From Marsupella aquatica (lineage: Eukaryota; Marchantiophyta): a stretch of 64,000 nucleotides of DNA. Shown in pieces: positions 38,345 through 51,899 of the stretch. Every line of letters starts with the position of its first letter. Within the stretch, counting starts at the first letter, position 1. The stretch covers positions 20,212,001 to 20,276,000 of the forward strand of contig OZ316896.1 in NCBI GenBank assembly GCA_973895155.1, read 5' to 3'. Both the position numbers and the translations under genes were made by a program. The notes below the pieces were generated by a model. The model had not been told where the DNA came from, ran no database searches, and was given only the letters and a program-made list of their open reading frames with translations.

Positions 38345-38444
38345 ACTCAGCCGAAGGAATATAATCCAATTATGGGAGGTAAGTGGGAAGAAAATCGAGA
38401 AAGTTTCAGGCCACCGGTCATTCGTGCCGGTTCTGCTACGTTTC

Positions 38445-41400
38445 TAGGCCTCTGGTCTCAATATCTTTCATGTGGTGGGAACGAATCGGACATATTTTGG
38501 TTGTTGTTATCGCAGAAGGAGACAATATCTGTTGACCACTGATAGGTCATACTTGAGAAACACGCTAAAACCGTCTCACCGCCCTCGAATCCCTACGTTC
38601 TTGTCTTCTTATCCTTGAGGAATTCCAACTCTCAGAATCTTGATCCTCATCGGCTTATTTCCTTCTAATCTGTGAAAGATCCTTGAATTCTCCTCAATCT
38701 CAGTCCTTTCCAGCTGCCGGCCCAGCTACTTGTCTCTTCTATCAACGTTTCCAGGACCAATTTGGCTCGGACAATTCTACCTTTTGGTGAAGAATATGTA
38801 CGGAGAAGAAAGGACGCTTGAAGGAATAGACTCTAGCAAACACTTAGCAGGGTCGTCAAAATTCCACGAAACACTTAGTTGAGTTATGACAGAATTCTCG
38901 ACTGCTGTGTGACAATGGTAAGTTAAAGTCACGACATCTCAGAGCTGTAATTCGCCAGATCTCAGCGACTGGAAAAAACTCTAAATTTCCAGTAGTGATA
39001 TGATAGGGAAGATCATTCCAAATCCAACCCAACACAAACTAGTCATCGTCCACTGTCATAGACCTGGAAAGCTAATCAAGACCCAACTTATCTTGCATAT
39101 CTTGCATATAAAATTCTTGCAACTCGCACTGAAACAGAGACTTTCTAGGTATAACACTTGCCATGGAGCAAAAGTCAATGGTACGAATTTCTTGTCCATC
39201 GCCTACTCTCCTTCGAATTGCCAACTATGACCACGCTGGCAACTTCGAACACGAAACGCCGATTCTGGACAAGCCCGTTCACTATGTACAGGCAACCCAC
39301 ACGGAGAGAGCCTTCCGACAACGAGCTATGATCTCATGTACCTGAGATCATGCACTGTTCTCTAATACGATCATGCGGTATTACCCATAGAGTCAGTGGG
39401 CGGGTAACGTTGATAGATCCCTGGTACAACCACTCCCTAGCTTGGAATTCATAGGTTGCTCTACATTTACGCTACATGTGCCTCCTCTTCATTTGGATTG
39501 GTGAAATTAGTAAGTTGTGAGAATTGGACTAGCCTAATTGGAGTCATGTGAGCAATGTGTGGGGTTGATCCTCAACGAGATCCTCAACCGAGGAACACAT
39601 TTGGTACGCAAAGTGCCAATTACGGTGCACGAGAAAGGCAGACATTGGCTATGACCATACTACCACTGGTAGGACATCAAAAGGGTAACCTTGTTCTAGA
39701 GCGTCTATCCGCCCCTCGGAACTCCAGTTTGTACTAGACAGACCGCAACCACCAATGGATGTGGGTAAGAAAATCAAAATCCGTCAGCAATTCTGTGAAG
39801 GAGCAACATCTCATTCGGCCGAGGCAGTTGGACAAAGCTGTTTCGACGGGGAAGGTCGTCACACACTACCACATAACCCCCTTGCACTGATATAACTGGT
39901 GGATCGTTGATGATGGTAGGCTGTAGCCGACTAAAGGGAAGAAGATCGTACGAGTACAGGACGACGTGTACTTTGACAGTTTGGGATGCACGATGGTGCG
40001 ACGCAATCGGTTTGACAACGACATCTGGTCCCCATAGACATCACAGATCTATGATAATCTACAGGGCACGGGGACTTGTTGTAAGACAACCTTATCATCC
40101 ATCTGTTAGAGCTGGTCCAGCCGCCGTCCAGGACTCCAGGTTCTACGACACGTTCTAAGATGACAGGCGATGAAAGCAACTGGGACGCTGGATGTAGCAC
40201 CCAGTACGGAGTAAATTCGTGTATTGAATGCTGACAATCAATACGATTCGGCCATGCATAATTATTCCAAACTCATGGTCAAACGGAAGTGCGCGGACGA
40301 ACAGATGAAGGCAAGAGAAGAGACCAATTGTCTAGATTGGAGGTAGTGAGATCCAATTCACAACGTCAATTAGACGATCTGGACTCCTACCTGGATGTAG
40401 GTGGCCAGAAGGCCAGCACATGATATCTGGAAGCTCGCGGAATAGTTGCCCCGGTGCACGTTACTCACTTTGGCTTCAATTTCACGCTCAGACCGAACAT
40501 GAACAAACTTGGACGAAGCGGACGAAGACGACGGCTGGAATTGATTTCACCAATCGCATTAGTCAGGCTGTGATCTTCTAGAAATCTATTAAGAAGACAT
40601 GTGATGCAATTCTCCATCCGCCGTCGAGCTACCTTGACGGTAATCAAACAGGATCAACTATTTGGATCCTGAATTTCCAGATGGCAGGTGCAACTAGGTC
40701 GTCGAATTAGCCAATGTGGCCATGAAGATCTACGCGGGCCATTTCTGGACACAAATAAATTCATGCATGCCCAGTTCAAACATTGTCAGGTTCCCTGGTG
40801 CGAGATTTTCAAGCATACCCCGTTCCTATGTTTTGGAGAGATCTGTTGCAAACCAATGCACAAGGAAATGGATCTGGCTTGGATCTGGCCTACAAACCGA
40901 GTAATGAACCCAACCTCGCGCTGTATCCAATTTTACATCGACGTTTCGGCTAACCAAATCGATCTAATTTTTCAAAAGCCCAGCCTAGTCGCCCAAAATC
41001 CAACCCCTGGGATAACAGAAGCGTCTCATGATGCAAATTGACATGTATGTAACTTACTACTCACCCAGTGGACTTTGGAGTTTGCCAGGGACTGGTCGGC
41101 AAGACTGGTGTCCCCATTCCCGTTTCAATTCGAAGGTCGATCGACTCCTGAACGCTCTGAAGCACTGACTGAAAGCACCCTCTTGCTGCAGTCCTGGTTC
41201 CAGCGATTAGTGCTCGCCGAACAAAGTCTCCTCCTCCACGACGGACGCCAGAAAATCTAAACAGTCACGAGTGCCAGTCTGCTCACACAACTTTCTGTCA
41301 GATACGTTCGGACTAAATCTCGTTGGATGTCCTCTGGAGCTGCAACTGACTCGATCGTCACACAAACCCAGTGCTGAGACCTCGTTCTCCTGGAAACCGG

Positions 41401-42164
41401 AACGATCTTGGACTGGACACTCCTGCAGCGGATCACAGCCCACTCCGGTCTCCTGAAATTCCGCACATTTAAGGCGACAGCTGGGTCAGTACTGGCCGTC
41501 AACACTCTTTTTCTCTCCTGAAAGGCTGAAACTTCTTCTGAACCTTCCACACTTCTACTCCTGAGTGGCTGAATCAAGGTTTTCCTTTTCTTTCGCCAGT
41601 GTGGCGCATGTCAGACCCTGTGAAGGAGAAGATGCTAGGCAGATTTGTTTCATGATAGTTACATAGCCCTAGGCTTATGGATGACCATTGGATTCTGGCT
41701 AATGGGGTCTGTGGGCTAGATGAGAAACTGGGTAATGGGAGACAGAAAACCTACAGTAGCCACTTTTGGCCAAAGGTGGCGAAAACTTTCTGGAGAGGTA
41801 GAGTCTAGCATATTCGCCACCAGAACAAAAGCTGCAGCCGTGGGTCGCCCTCTGACTCGATCGGCCCAATTGTCCAATTATTAGTCTCGTGCTCATCCAG
41901 GTCGTCCTCCTGCCACAATTGACAATAAATTGCTGACTATTTGTGTGCACGAAGAGAGTCTCCTTCTGCGCCAGTACGAGGAGTCAAAAGGAGGAATTGT
42001 TTAGAGAGGAAAAATGTGATTTGTATGTATGTACTTGCTGCTCAGCAGGAGAGTGGAGATCCACCCAGCCATGCTTTCGGGCAGCCCAGCGTCGTGCTTG
42101 CCAGACATCCGGAGACCAGACGAGGCCACACTTGCTTGATGCTTTCCTCGTCAACTGCTATCAG
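38445..42164. other. Sequence without recognised genes
   Basis: Many overlapping open frames of 60-140 codons occur on both strands with no family motif, including 41257-41577 on the minus strand. The sequence may be old transposon debris, but no LTR, RT or transposase motif is visible. Confidence 0.4.
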
Positions 42165-42540
42165 CAACTTGACACTTTTTTTCTTTCTGTTTTTCCTTTT
42201 GGAAGAAGGGCCACAGCGGTCAGTGAATTAAGCTTTTCGCACTTGAATTCGAGAATTATGACACTCCCACTTTTTTTCGGTAGCGAATGCTTTATGTTGG
42301 TTTTATTGATATCTACAGACTGACGCAGTGACGCTCCTTTGAATCACAAGTTTTGGGCAACTTTGATACTTTTTTTTGTTTTGCTTTTCCTTTTGGGAGA
42401 CTGGCCAGTGAGACCAGTGAATTTGAGCTCTTTCCGCACTTAGATTCGAGAATTATGTCACCCCTGTTGTTTTTCGTTATCAAATGCTATGTGTTGGGTT
42501 TTATTGATATCTAATGTACTGATGCTCCCTTGAATGACAA
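42165..42540. repeat. Tandem duplication, unit about 190 bp
   Basis: The order CAACTTGACACTTTTTTTCT, TTTTCCTTTTGG, CAG(C)GGTCAGTGAATT, CGCACTTGAATTCGAGAATT, TATGTTGGTTTTATTGATAT and CTCCTTTGAATCACAAG is repeated as CAACTTTGATACTTTTTTTT through CTCCCTTGAATGACAAG, starting near 42168 and 42358. Confidence 0.9.
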
Positions 42541-44735
42541 GAGTTGACAAGACTACATACCACACCACCAAAAAACAAAAGGCTCCCATCTGGGAGACAT
42601 GAACCCAATAACGGGGAAGTAACAAAGGAAAACCTAACAAGACCAAAGCTTTAAGAAGCCGAGAGCCCCCAACAAAGAACCCCCACAAGATCAACTAGTA
42701 TCCAAAAACCTAAAGACCACAAGGCCCTTGTTAGATGTACTGTTTCACTTTCTTTTTAGCATACCAATGGACCAAGCACTTTTGACAGTCACCCAAAAAG
42801 ATGTTATTTAACCAACTGGCTTAGGTAAGTTAGCTAGGGAATGAGCCTGGAAGTGAAAGGTCTCACGTGGAGGGTATATATGTGTGTGTGGGTGGGATTG
42901 GTTTTGTGGGTAAAGAATGGGAGTTCTGATTATTTGCTCGGCCCCTGAGTCACGGAACTCGACTACCTTAACACTTAGCTCCGGTGTCACTGACTCCAAC
43001 GCCGAGCTCGCTTATGGTCCAGGCCCGAATAGGCCATCCGGGGAGGACTTGGCATGGGGAGACTTGTGGGCAATGGGACGTGGCACTGGCGAAAGCAATG
43101 CGCTAAACTAGTGACACACACTAAGGACTGAGACTAGCTGAGGGTTGGTCGGGTCAAGAGGAAAGGGGCCGGACTCAAGGTTGACTGTCCGGACCCCCAG
43201 ACGGACTTTGAGTTATGAGGGCTTGAGTGAGAGCTCCTCTTGGGCAACGGACGCTTGGGGCAGAGTTATGGCCCGATCCGAGTTTGGCCAATCAGGGGTC
43301 CCGGGCAATGATGAGATCTGAGGGCATAGGCATGAGCACTAGGTCGGCCCGATCACAACAGGCTGACGCACTCCGCTTGCGGACGCCTAACTAGAAAGTT
43401 ATGGGCGTTGCCAATTGGTGGCGCGCCTAGACATGCGGGTTGGGGTCCAGATAGGGGGCCAAAATTTGGGGACCAAAGTTGGTTCAGGTAAGGTGGCAGG
43501 TCTCCAGAAACATATATGAGGGGAGTGGTGTCTCTCTGTGGGCTAAGGGCGAGCCGAAGTCGTGAGCCGCGGCGGTCGCGACATTAAGAGAAAATATCAA
43601 ACGAAAACGGCGATAACTTCCCAACGAGAAGTCTTTTGGGGGACTTCTTGGGTGCGTTGGAAAGCTCTCAAGGAGGGATACATCCTCCTGGGCTCAGCTG
43701 GGTCTAGGGGCGCCATAGGTTCTCGAGGTTTGTGAGTGCTATCTTGCCCGCTTGCCAAATCCTACCGAAACAACAGCCAAGCCACGTTCAGTCTCTCAAG
43801 GGAGCTTGCATTGGGGAGGCAAGGCCAAGTAGGCGTGAAAGTTGAGTTCCAAGGGCACTTGGCCCCTAGACCATCAGTGGGGCGAGAACCGGGAGTTGGT
43901 TGCTAAAGTTGGGGCCATTCTGGTCCCGACGTATTGGGACAAGCTTTAGGACAAGCTACGCTATTCGGGCCATGAGCATGTCCTGGGGGCAGGGCGGTCA
44001 GTTGGTGATGGATAGGTACAAGGAGGAACCCGGGCTGCGCCCAAGGAAGGAGCTATTTTGGACAAACAGTGGGCGTCGGTTCTAGTTCTGGCTTATGGCA
44101 TCGGGAGGACCTATCGATCGCTGACCTACTTACCAATGTGTGTGAGCTTGAGTTAGGATGCTAGACTTGGGAGATCTAGATCCTGAAGGGTTACTTACCA
44201 AGACATTTGGTTGCTTGTGCAGATAGTGAGGACCGTTGATCAACATGAGTAGCGGTCATGTTGGAGAGAAAGTGCGGCTTCATATTGGAGGGGCCGCTGG
44301 TGGTGCAAGGGGCAGTAGGTTGCTTGCTCGACGTATTTTGTGGAGGGTTCAAGCACTATGGGCACTTAGGCGTGGGTGCTGGGATTGGTGAGTGCGCTCA
44401 GTGGCAAGGTCCACCACTCCTTGGTTGTCCACTTTGTGACCCTGCTTTAATCTCTCTGTCCTGCGCGCTGCGGGGTCAGTGTCCAATTTGTGGGGCCTCA
44501 CCTTGTAATGGGTTCCCTACGTACAATGAATGTATGTCACTATTGGGGTGGAGAGAGACCAGTAACTATTCTTACTCATTTCAGGTCAAGACCAAAAAAA
44601 AAATGCTATTTAATTCAAAAGTATTTTTTTGATAAAGGTCCACCTGAGTATCCTGTCAAAACAACATTCTCTATAAATATATATTAAATTGATTAAACTT
44701 TGTGAACCCTTGGAGCTTAGTTTCCAAGATAGAGA
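42541..44735. mobile_element. GC-rich probable retroelement remnant
   Basis: From about 42900 to 44560 the composition turns markedly GC-rich and then returns abruptly to AT-rich. It includes AACGGCGATAACTTCCCAAC, a TTGGAAAGCTCTC phrase and TATATGAG sequence that resemble LTR or leader regions of plant Gypsy-type elements from memory. I found no coding domain, LTR pair or target duplication, so class and limits are uncertain. Confidence 0.35.
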
Positions 44736-45065
44736 TGTTGAATGAGTAAAGTCAACATTCACACCAACAAGCCCATGATCATCCAATGCACAAGTAATCG
44801 ACATGGAGACATATGTGGCTCCCCTCAACTGAGGTTATGTCCGCAGGAACACACAACAGTCTTATGGTACTCTAGGCCTGTCAGTCATATTGAGTCTCTG
44901 CAATACAATATCTCCATATCCCTCAACTAGCTCCATAACAATGAGCCTCTATTCCTCCTATCCAAGCAAACACCGCTTTTGGATATAGTGTACAACGCAA
45001 CTAACCTAACCCATTCTGCAACTACAGTTAGCCCTAACTGTTACATTATGCCTCTAGTATATAGC
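44736..45065 (-). repeat. Diverged solo LTR of a relative of the intact copia element
   Basis: It starts TGTTGAATGAG and then follows the copia LTR at 45570-45913 in order: AACAAGCCCATG, CATCCAATGCAC, TCGACATGGAGACATATGTG, TATGTCCGCAGGAACACAC, TACTCTAGGCCTGTCAGTCAT, CCCTCAACTAGCTCCATAAC, AATGAGCCT. It is clearly older, with many substitutions and a poorly conserved end. No internal element sequence adjoins it, so it is a solo LTR or a truncated copy. Confidence 0.8.
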
Positions 45066-45564
45066 CTATTTACTTCCATAGTACTAGTTAGGCTTTAGCA
45101 GACTAGGATAGCACTCATTTGAGTTCTAGGTTCCCATAGACCTGGGATGGGGTATACCCAAGGGGAACCCAATGTGTGCTCACATTTGAGAGTTCAGTCT
45201 TCTATGTGCAGAGGCTGGAGGGTGAGAGCGCTCAGTCAGGTCATAGTGGAGCTAGGCTATGGTGGATATATGTACTTTGCATTCATGCATATTGATTCTT
45301 CTCTCACTGCCCTGGATTTAGCCCAAACAAGGTCAACCATGTACTCTCTTTGTCGGTGTCGATTCATTGTATGTGTATGTTGGTTCATTATTTTGCTATT
45401 ATGCTGTTTGATTAGATCCCCAACCCAACACTAACTACGATTACAATGGCCCGTACAGTGGTAACCCTAGACTTAAGAGTAACTGCCTAACAAGACATCA
45501 TTCAGTTCTCTTTGCAGTGGAGCTTTAAATCTAAGTAAGGAATTTTAAATGTATGCCCCGAGAC
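45066..45564. other. Sequence between the solo LTR and the copia element
   Basis: About 500 bp without recognised features, except a TGTTGG...CCCAACA terminal pairing around 45379-45433 that is too short to interpret. Confidence 0.4.
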
Positions 45565-45569
45565 TCATA

Positions 45570-45913
45570 TGTTGAGCATAGACGACATTCGCAACGGCAA
45601 GCCCATGAACCATCCAACGCACTTTAGTCGACACAGAGAGATACGTGGTTCACCTCCACATGAGGCTACGTCCACGGGAATACACAAGAGCTTTACTGCA
45701 CTCTAGGCCGATCGGCCATACCAAGCATCCACAGCACAAGCTCTCCCTATCTCTCAACTAGCTCCGTAACAATGAGCCTAAGTTCCACCAGGGTCTGGCA
45801 TCAGCCCTGGCTATATGCACAACAGCACTACCACTAACCTTAGCTAGGTCCTAACCCGAGTTAGCCTAACTATGGTTAGCACAAGAGTCACAAGACTAGA
45901 GCAATATCTAACA
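45570..45913 (-). repeat. Copia 3' LTR
   Basis: 344 bp, bounded by TG and CA on the plus strand as written. It carries 23 bp (ACAGCACAAGCTCTCCCTAT plus CTC) that the other LTR lacks. Confidence 0.96.
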
Positions 45914-45924
45914 AACTCCCCCTT
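45914..45924 (-). promoter_or_regulatory. Copia polypurine tract
   Basis: On the minus strand, AAGGGGGAGTT directly precedes the 3' LTR, the position of the plus-strand primer. Confidence 0.85.
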
Positions 45925-46120
45925 GACTCTTGTCTTGGGGACTGGACTAAATGCTACCATATGGAATCCTCAGCAGGAAGTTCTAGACAATCACCAAACC
46001 AGGTCTCCCCCTAAAAACCACAAGGGTTAACTAAGGGTTAACTAGAACTAAGCCGTAGCCTAACAGGAATGAGTAATCCATATACAAATAGTCACACATT
46101 ACTAAATAACTCTACTTGCA

Positions 46121-49100
46121 CTACAACTGCAAAACCTGCAAAGTAGCACGGTGTCTTGAGAAACTCTCCAAAGGAATCACTTTGGTAAAGGCATCAGCGG
46201 GATTGAGCTTTCCATCAATCTTGACTAGCTCAAAAGTTTTATCAGACACTGCTTGCCTGATAAAATGGTACCTGATATCAATGTGCTTCACCCTGCTATC
46301 CATCATCTGGTTAGCAGCCAAGTGAAGAGCACTCTGACTATCACAGTTTAGAGTCATTTTTCCATGCTCTAAACCCATCTCCGCGATCAACTTATCCAAC
46401 CAAATTGCTTCCTTTGCAGCTTCTGCTGCTGCAACATACTCTGCTTCTGTAGTAGATTGAGATATGCACTTCTGCAAGGTAGATTTCCAACTGATACATC
46501 CTCCTCCAAGAGTGTATACAAACCCAGTTGTAGATCTCCTTCTATCTAGACAGCCTCCATAGTCAGAATCTACATAGCCAACTAACGTTCTATTTGATCT
46601 GTTATCAAATAGTAATCCATAGTCCTGTGTTCCCTTCACATACCTGAGAATCCATTTCACAGCTTCCCAATGTACCTTCCCTGGATTTGACATGAATCTG
46701 CTAACCTTGCCCATCGCTAGGGCCAAGTCAGGCCTAGTACAAGTCATCAAATACATCAGACTGCCTACTGCCTTCTCATAAGGAATCTTAGCCATCAGAC
46801 CTTTCTCCACAGCATCCGTAGGAGAGAAAGCTGATGATAACTTGAAATGTGAAGCTAAAGGAATACTCACTGGCTTACAGTTCTCCATGTTGAATCGTGC
46901 AAGTACTTTCCTCGCATACTGGCCTTGACTCAAGCACAACTGTCCAGTCTCAGAGTTCCTAAAAATCTCCATCCCTAAGATCCTCTTGGTCTTACCAAGA
47001 TCCTTCATCCTGAATTCAGCGCTCAATTTCGCCTTGAGACTGTCAACCTCAGATTGATCTTTAGCCACAATTAGCATGTCATCCACATAGATCACCAGAA
47101 TGATGAAACCAAATACATCATTCTTGACTGATTTCGTATACACACAAGGATCATACACCATCCTTGTAAAACCTTGAGCAAGCATGAAATCATCAAACCG
47201 CTTGTTCCACTGTCTGGGAGACTGCTTCAATCCATACAAGGATTTGAGCAATCTACAAACTAAGTTCTCTTGGCCCTTCTTCATAAAGCCTAGTGGCTGT
47301 CTCATGAAGATCATCTCTTCCAAGTTGCCATAGAGAAAAGCAGTAACAACATCCATCTGATCCATCACCAGATTAAAAAACACAACAAGCTGACACAAGA
47401 TCCGAATTGTGGAATACTTAGCCACCGGTGAAAAGACCTCATTGTAATCGACTCCTTTCTCCTGAGTGAACCCCTTGGCAACAAGCCTTGCCTTGTAGAT
47501 CTTATCTCCACCCTCTGAAGGACTGTCCTTCAACTTGTAAATCCACTTGCTGTCCACCACTTGTTGACCTCTTGGAAGCTCCACCAGCTCCCATGTCTTG
47601 TTGTCACTCAAAGATTGCAACTCCCTCTGCATTGCTGCATTCCACTCATGCTTCTGCTCTGAAGCACAAGCCTCACTATACGAAGAAGGCTCTCCTTCTT
47701 CCAAGATCAAAGCCATATCATCTTCATCAGGTGCAATGTCAATATCATCTAGCTTAGATGAGTCTGCCCATTGACCATACCTGGTAGGAGCTCTAGTAGA
47801 ACGACTGGAAGTTCTTCTAGTAGATGACTCAGGCTGATCTGTTGCTGATGCTGGTTGAATTTGAGGTACCCCAGCAACAATTTGCTCCTCTTGTTCCATC
47901 ACAGGAACCAGCTCCAAGCCCGGAGCTTCTCCATCTCTCCTGTCATGAACTGCATCATGACTAATCTCCCCCTCAACCCGGTCTGGGATGGGAGATTTCC
48001 CCTTGTCAGTATGGGAGTCCTGAGAACTCTCCCCCGCCTTTGATGATCTGGATTCATTAAAGGACATATCTCTACTGACAATTAGCTTACAGGTTACTGG
48101 ATCCCATAACCTATAACCCTTCACACCTTTCTGATAACCAAGGAAAATGCACTTCTTTGACTTGGAGTCCAGCTTGGATCAAAGCTGGGAAGGTGTAAGC
48201 ACATAAGCATCACATCCAAAAATCCTCAGATGTGAGTAATCTGCTGGATGCCCGTACCTCATTTCAAATGGCGTCTTGAATCCAATAGAACTGGATGGAG
48301 AAAAATTTACCAAATAAGCTGCAAGGTTGACAGCTTCAGCCCAAAACTCATGTGGTAAGCATGATTGACTCAACATACTCCTCGAGCGGTCCAATAGTGT
48401 TCAGTTGAGTCTCTCAGAAACACCATTCTGCTGAGGAGTATAGCTTGTTATGAGATGGCGGATAATCCCCTGCTCCTTACAATACATTCCAAATTCACCG
48501 GAACTGTATTCACCGCCGTTATCCGATCGAAGATATCTCACCTTATTACCAGTCTGATTTTCAACTTGGGCTTTCCACTCCTTAAAAGTGACAAAAACAT
48601 CAGATTTATTGTGTAGAAAGTATATCCACACATACCTTGAGTAATCGTCAATGAACGTGACATAGTATAACCGTCCAAAATGTGAGGGAGTAGGGGCGGG
48701 ACCCCACACATCACTATGTACATACTCAAGTACCTCCTTGCTAGTGTGAGTTCCAACTCCGAAGGGTTTCCTGTGCTGCTTCCCTAGCACACAGTGCTCA
48801 CAAAATTCCAACTTACAAGATTGCAAATTAGAAAGTAATCCTTTCTTCTGAAGAATAACCAAACCTTTTTCACTCATGTGGCCCAAACAAAAGTGCCACA
48901 GCCGGGCCGTCTCCTCATGAGATAAGGTTACATTGGCTTCATCATAGACTACACTGCCCTCCATAACGTATAGATTGCAATGTCTGTTTCCCTTCAATAC
49001 AACTTTAGTACCAGTTGAAACCTGAAGGACACCATTAGCAGAACTCCACTGATGGCCATTTGCCTCTAAAACTCCAAGTGAAATGAGATTTTTCATCATG

Positions 49101-50393
49101 CTGGGAATATGTCTCACATTCCTCAATGTTCTCACAGCACCATCAAACATCTGAAATCGTACAGATCCAAGTCCAACAACTTGACATGGGATTCCATTTC
49201 CCATCAACACTGACCCATTGGAAACCGTGTAAGAACTGAAATAATCTCTTTTAGAGCAAATGTGAAAGGTACATGCACTATCTAGAATCCAATCATCACT
49301 ACCTGGATTTGACACTACGTTGAGAGCATAACCTTGACATCACAATATGTCATCATCATCGAGTAAATCTACCTCATGCGAGCTCGATGCTGCATTAGCA
49401 GAGGCAGTAGGGACCTTTACTCGACAATCCCTTTTCATGTGGCCTGGCTTGCCACAATTCCAACATGCAAGAGAGGAATTGCCCCTATTTTCCTCTGGAT
49501 TTAGATCTCCCCCGTGATGTTGATCTAAACCTGTTCTGCCCATTCGTGCGCTGCGTTGCTCTGCCCCTATTCACATTGAGTGCAGTGCCAGAAGAAGATG
49601 CTGTCTGTGATTGACCCAGCTTCTTCTGAGCATCATCAGATAGTAAAGAGCTTACCACCTCATTATACGAAATGGACTTCAGATCTCTGTACAAGAGCAC
49701 CTGTTTCAAGCCCTAATATGACGGTGGTAAGGAGCTTAGCAGAAGCAAGGCCTTATCCTCATCTTCAACTCCTTTTCCTAGGTTTGACAGATCAACCGCT
49801 AGACTGTCAAACTCATCCAGGTGATCCTGCATCTTGCTCCCTTCCTTGAGCCTGAGGCTCATCAAGAGAGACTTCTTGTACAGCCGGTCTGACGCATCTT
49901 CCCGGTAGTACTTCTCTCTTAGAGCCTTGAACAGTGACGCGCAATCCGCATAATCATCCAACTGCTTGATGATGTGCGGCTTGAGATATAGCATCACTGC
50001 ATTGACAGCAATCACCTGCTCCTGTCTCCATTGCCTCACTGAAATCTCCTCCTCTCCATCATACTGCTCTCGCGATGAAAGCAGATGAGCTAAGCCCATG
50101 GCCCGTAGAACACCTTTCACTTGCTTCTCCCAGAGCAAGTAATCAGTACGACCATCGTACTTCTCCACCTCAAACTTCACTCCTTCAAATCTAGCCATCT
50201 CCCTCTTCTTCCCTACTACCGACAGCTCTGGTAGTAACACAGCTTCCTCCACTGCACGCCACACCGGTGATCGTACCGGTGTTATAAGTTCCTCCTCAAA
50301 CGGTAGCAGCTCCTTCTCAGACTCTCCGTCTGACCGTCGCGATCCTAAAGCTCCACTGATGCCAATTCTTCTAGTATCCTCCGAGTCACTCAT
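46121..50393 (-). pseudogene. Copia gag-pol, broken by four in-frame stops and one frameshift
   Basis: The gag frame opens at ATG 50393 (a later Met, MARFEGVKFEVEKYDG, is also possible). It contains the gag capsid region and then the zinc knuckle CWNCGKPGHMKRDC near 49470. Protease has DWILDSACTFHIC, and the pre-integrase has HFCLGHMSEKG and CEHCVLGKQHRKPF. Integrase has SDNGGEYSSGEF and YTPQQNGVSERLN. Reverse transcriptase has SKWIYKLK, RLVAKGFTQEKGVDYNEVFS and YVDDMLIVAK. RNase H has DSDYGGCLDRRRSTTGFVY and ends at 46121. Breaks are TAG at 49713-49715, TGA at 49340-49342, 48401-48403 and 48179-48181, and a frame change near 49490-49545. The pol part from 48124 down is open for 667 codons. 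The copy is therefore non-autonomous. Confidence 0.95.
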
Positions 50394-51885
50394 ATGAAAC
50401 AATCACGAAAAAACATCTTTTTTCGAAACTTCTCATAAAACTCAAAACTCAACACCGCCGCGTAGCCCACAAAGCTAGGAGTCCAATACTGAAATCCGAA
50501 ATCAAAATCAAAATTCGACGGAAAAGTTATTCAAATTTCGATCGGGGTGGGTAAAACCTTGGGAAACTCCCCCGTTTTGACCACCTCGGAGAATAACCGA
50601 AATACCAAGTACAACCTGTCGTCGGAATCACGATGTGATGGATGCGCCGCGTTGCTAACTCAATGGCAACGTCCTCACCAAAAAAGAACCAAAAAAGTTA
50701 CCGTGCGGCGGACAGAATCTTTGTGTGACGGCCGAAAACCAGCTCTCTGTTTTTGGGGAATATTCCTGCACAGTCCAACAGGGCTCACAGGGGGCCGTTC
50801 CCCTTGTCGGAGCGGTTAAAACGGAGGGTCACAGGGCTCGGGATGAGGCACAACCAATGAGGAGGAGGAGAGAAAAAAAAATTCAGAAAAACACACTCTA
50901 AAGGGGTCTTAAAGCCCCTGGCAAAGGCGCGTGTATTCGCGGAAACGCGCGCGTATTCACGGCCAGAATCGCGTATAAACAGCAAACAACGTGAAAAAAA
51001 CGGGTTTAAAGGGGTCAAAATGCGCATATTTTCGCGTTTTTGGCCGTATTTGGGCCCAAAAAAGCATGTTTTTGCGCTTAAAGGGGTGTGGGAGGCCGGT
51101 GTGCGCGCCGGGGCGTATGGCGAACCTGATTTGTCGGGTATTGGGGCCATATTGGGGCAAAAAATGCCCTAAACTAACCTTAAAAATGTGCCCGAAATGA
51201 CACAAAGGCCGTGTTACAAACCTCAGCCGCCCCGCTTTGGTTTCCAATGAGAAAAGTGATGACCGCCGACATGAAAATGTTTCTGAATTGCACCGGCACG
51301 TCTGAAGCTCCACCAGAGAAAGAACTTCAGTTGCGTCGCCTTCACTCCGCGTCAAGTGCCAATCCCGGACTCAAAACGACCGTCTCGCCACAATCTCTCC
51401 GTTGAGCCTCAGCACTTCACGTTTCTTCCTCCGAGTCAAGCGTCACGACAAGTAATCCGGTTCAGGGAAAACAAGCACCATAGCTTGTCAAAAAACCAGA
51501 ACGCCTCCTTCACTCGTCACGACGCACTCATTTCGCAAACATCAGCAAACTAGATACCAAAACGACCAGCACGCTCCAACCTTCAACTTGAACTATCACA
51601 TGCGACGCCCCGCACACCGCACAGCTCACACAGTTGAAGAAACGATCTCTGGTTTCTCCCCCGAAATACCGTCGAACACGAATAAACTCTGAACGATGCA
51701 AACTTCAATTCCTCCGCACCACGGATACCTATCAGCGAGCTCTAACCACCGTTAGAATGCCCTCTCACTAACCTATCCGCTCAGCCACACATAATCAAGT
51801 TTCATGCGATGAAACTCTGAATGTATCATCGACAATGAACACTGGAAAAACCTGTCACGAAAAAACCTCGTCACCTCCCAGGCAT

Positions 51886-51897
51886 GCTCTGATACCA
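51886..51897 (-). other. Copia primer-binding site (initiator Met tRNA)
   Basis: On the minus strand TGGTATCAGAGC lies two bases after the 5' LTR. This is the standard plant copia PBS. Confidence 0.95.
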
Positions 51898-51899
51898 CT

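Noticed and set aside
41257-41577. 106-codon minus-strand open frame in a coding-like, moderately GC-rich patch
   Set aside because: No family match and no neighbours that extend it; not enough to call a gene.
44258-44632. 124-codon plus-strand open frame in the GC-rich block
   Set aside because: GC-rich sequence has few stops by chance; no retroelement or host protein motif seen.
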